From NCBI RefSeq assembly GCF_002498065.1, contig NZ_DAFZ01000071.1:1-14728 (forward strand): a stretch of DNA of 14,728 bases, given 5' to 3'. This DNA comes from Methanoculleus sp. UBA208. GTDB lineage: Archaea; Halobacteriota; Methanomicrobia; Methanomicrobiales; Methanoculleaceae. Within the stretch, counting starts at the first letter, position 1; each line of letters starts with the position of its first letter. Of this stretch, positions 13,504 to 14,728 are shown in pieces. Below the pieces are notes generated by a model. It worked only from the letters and a program-made list of their open reading frames with translations, was not told where the DNA came from and did no database searches. The position numbers and the translations under genes are program-made.

Positions 13504-14220
13504 ATGAGGTTTGCTGTGGTACAGTTCGGCGGCAGCAACTGCGACCGGGACACCTATCACGTCCTCGCGGACGTCTGCGGGGTGGATACGGACCTCGTCT
13601 GGTACAAGGACGGTCTTGCCCGGCCCTATGATGCCGTGGTGCTCCCGGGGGGGTTCTCCTACGGCGACTACCTCCGGGCGGGGGCCATCGCCGCCCGGAC
13701 CCCGATCATGGCCGAACTCATCAGGCACGCGAAGAGCGGGGGACTGGTCCTCGGGATCTGCAACGGCGCGCAGATCGGCTCGGAGGCAGGACTGGTCCCG
13801 GGCACCTTCACGCTGAACGCTTACCCGAAGTTCATCTCGCGGCACGTCCACCTCCGCGTCGAGAACGCCACCTCCCCGTTCACTGCATTCTACCGGGAGG
13901 GAGAGGTGATCCGGGTGCCGATCGCCCATAAGGAAGGGCGGTACGTCGCCCCCGGCGAGGTGCTCGCACGGCTGAATCGGGAGGGAAGGGTCGCGTTCCG
14001 GTTCTGCGACGAGCAGGGCAACGTAACCCCGGAGAGTAACCCGAACGGATCGGCGGAGAACATCACCGGCGTCCTCTCTGAGGCCGGAAACGTGCTTGCG
14101 ATGATGCCGCATCCCGAGCGGGCGAGTGAATCCGCGCTCGGATCGGAGGACGGTGTCAAAATCTTTAACTCGATGATGGCCTATATCGAAGAGCACGGGC
14201 GTCGGAGAGCCATGCACTAG
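13504..14220 (+). CDS. purQ: Phosphoribosylformylglycinamidine synthase glutaminase subunit PurQ
   Basis: 238 residues; a class I glutamine amidotransferase that releases ammonia for FGAM synthesis. Visible: VVQFGGSNCDRD (5-16), VVLPGGFSYGDYLRAGA (45-61), the nucleophile Cys86 in GICNGAQ (84-90) and the catalytic His203/Glu205 in MMPHPERASE (200-209). The small size and separate purS indicate the PurSQL-type enzyme rather than the fused large PurL. The start is 3 bp after purS. The stop TAG (14218-14220) overlaps the ribosome site of the next gene. Confidence 0.97.
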   Translation: MRFAVVQFGGSNCDRDTYHVLADVCGVDTDLVWYKDGLARPYDAVVLPGGFSYGDYLRAGAIAARTPIMAELIRHAKSGGLVLGICNGAQIGSEAGLVPGTFTLNAYPKFISRHVHLRVENATSPFTAFYREGEVIRVPIAHKEGRYVAPGEVLARLNREGRVAFRFCDEQGNVTPESNPNGSAENITGVLSEAGNVLAMMPHPERASESALGSEDGVKIFNSMMAYIEEHGRRRAMH

Positions 14221-14230
14221 GAGTCCTGTC

Positions 14231-14512
14231 ATGACCGAAGAAGGGATCGAAGAGGCGCAAGCCGGGGCAAAGGAGTACGCGAAGGAGAAAGGCTACGTGT
14301 TGAACGTCGACGAGAAACAACTCTCGGCCGTCCTTCGCGGGCTTGCCCGGAACAAGGAGCGGTTCGGGGCGGCATACTGCCCCTGCAGGCTCCGGAGCGG
14401 GGACCCCGAGAAAGACCGGATCATCATCTGCCCCTGCATCTACCACGAGAAAGAGATCGAAGAGCAGGGAACCTGCCACTGCAGGCTGTTCTTCAAGAAG
14501 AAATCCGAATAA
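14231..14512 (+). CDS. Ferredoxin:thioredoxin reductase catalytic subunit-like [4Fe-4S] protein
   Basis: A 93-residue soluble protein with three Cys-x-Cys pairs: CPC (50-52), CPC (67-69) and CHC (82-84). These are the motifs that hold the 4Fe-4S cluster and redox disulfide of ferredoxin:thioredoxin reductase catalytic chains. Plant and cyanobacterial enzymes space them CPC-16-CPC-8-CHC; here the spacing is 14 and 12. Methanogens have such proteins acting as ferredoxin:disulfide reductases, and Methanosarcina has a studied example. The partner (thioredoxin or another disulfide protein) is not shown by the sequence, and no variable FTR subunit or thioredoxin gene is adjacent. Ribosome site AGGAG overlaps the purQ stop, 7 nt before ATG, so it is probably in the purine operon. 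A T7 tract follows the stop at once. Confidence 0.88.
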   Translation: MTEEGIEEAQAGAKEYAKEKGYVLNVDEKQLSAVLRGLARNKERFGAAYCPCRLRSGDPEKDRIIICPCIYHEKEIEEQGTCHCRLFFKKKSE

Positions 14513-14520
14513 CTTTTTTT
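14513..14520 (+). terminator. T-tract terminator of the purCSQ-FTR unit
   Basis: CTTTTTTT directly after the TAA stop (14510-14512), a typical archaeal oligo-T terminator. No stable hairpin comes before it. Confidence 0.7.
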
Positions 14521-14529
14521 ACGTCCCGG

Positions 14530-14610
14530 CAGCCGTGCTGCGCACTTCGCGCATTTGGTGCTTGAACTCCGTTCCTCTAGGAGCGGAGTTCTCCGGTGCT
14601 CGTGCTCCCG
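14530..14610. repeat. Hairpin element related to the array upstream of cofG
   Basis: A 13-bp stem in GAACTCCGTTCC...GGAGCGGAGTTC (14564-14591; one G-U pair, loop of 2-4 nt), preceded by GGTGCTT and followed by GGTGCTCGTGCTCC. The words GGTGCTYGAACTCC and ACTCCGTTCC also occur in the array at 11267-11453. A small stem TGCGC/GCGCA lies just before it. This looks like a dispersed intergenic repeat family. Confidence 0.6.
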
Positions 14611-14689
14611 CCCTTCAAATCTGTTGATTCCTTGCAGTTACACATAGCACGGCTTCCGTGGGGATATCGCGACTGGGGGTGGGGCTGAC

Positions 14690-14716
14690 GGGGAGGGGGG
14701 GCGAGCCCCCCTCCCC
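14690..14716. repeat. Very GC-rich hairpin at window end
   Basis: GGGGAGGGGGG and CCCCCCTCCCC form an 11-bp perfect stem around a 5-nt loop. No T-tract follows on the plus strand. The rest of 14611-14728 has no ORF or signal I can support. It could be an intergenic repeat or the end of a gene unit outside the window. Confidence 0.55.
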
Positions 14717-14728
14717 TGTCTCCATCGC

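Noticed and set aside
13207..14232. A 341-codon minus-strand ORF opposite purC/purS/purQ
   Set aside because: Spans three well-identified genes in antisense; shadow of GC-rich coding.

Overview
The window looks like chromosomal DNA from a methanogenic archaeon of the order Methanomicrobiales, most likely Methanoculleus. The left edge reads, on the minus strand, as an archaeal 16S rRNA gene. The window also carries three coenzyme F420 biosynthesis genes (cofE, cofC, cofG), an archaeal-style condensin pair (smc-scpA) and split purine genes (purS plus purQ). Coding DNA is GC-rich with start/stop overlaps. Transcription signals are archaeal: TTTATATA-type boxes and T-tract terminators. The genus is inferred from these traits and was not checked by a search.

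Layout: (1) 1-704, minus, the 5' part of 16S rRNA. (2) 705-1745, about 1 kb without genes. It holds a series of minus-strand TATA boxes feeding the rRNA operon, two of them in directly repeated modules 141 bp apart, together with hairpins and a tRNA acceptor/T-arm-like element. (3) 1746-6586, minus, a coiled-coil protein of unknown function, then smc, then scpA, closely packed as one operon. (4) 6587-6777, a divergent AT-rich promoter region. (5) 6778-10491, plus, glyA-folD-folP-like-cofE, every junction overlapping by 4-7 bp. This unit joins one-carbon/pterin metabolism to F420 polyglutamylation. (6) 10417-11064, minus, cofC, whose 3' end overlaps the 3' end of cofE by 75 bp. (7) 11065-11497, a gene-free spacer with a tandem array of small hairpins. 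(8) 11498-12493, plus, cofG. (9) 12536-14512, plus, purC-purS-purQ and a ferredoxin:thioredoxin-reductase-like Fe-S protein, ending in a T7 tract. (10) 14521-14728, further hairpins, one related to the array upstream of cofG.

Functionally, CofG helps make the deazaflavin chromophore (Fo), CofC activates 2-phospholactate and CofE adds glutamates, so three of the F420 steps lie within 3 kb. GlyA and FolD interconvert serine/glycine and C1-pterin species, and the DHPS-like protein would supply the pterin. PurC, PurS and PurQ act in purine synthesis, which shares formyl-group demand with the C1 genes.

I see no mobile element, CRISPR array or obvious defence system. The less-explained parts are the rRNA promoter array with its TATA/start-site inverted repeats, the tRNA-like relic in the rRNA leader, the unknown gene heading the smc operon and the modular hairpin family.
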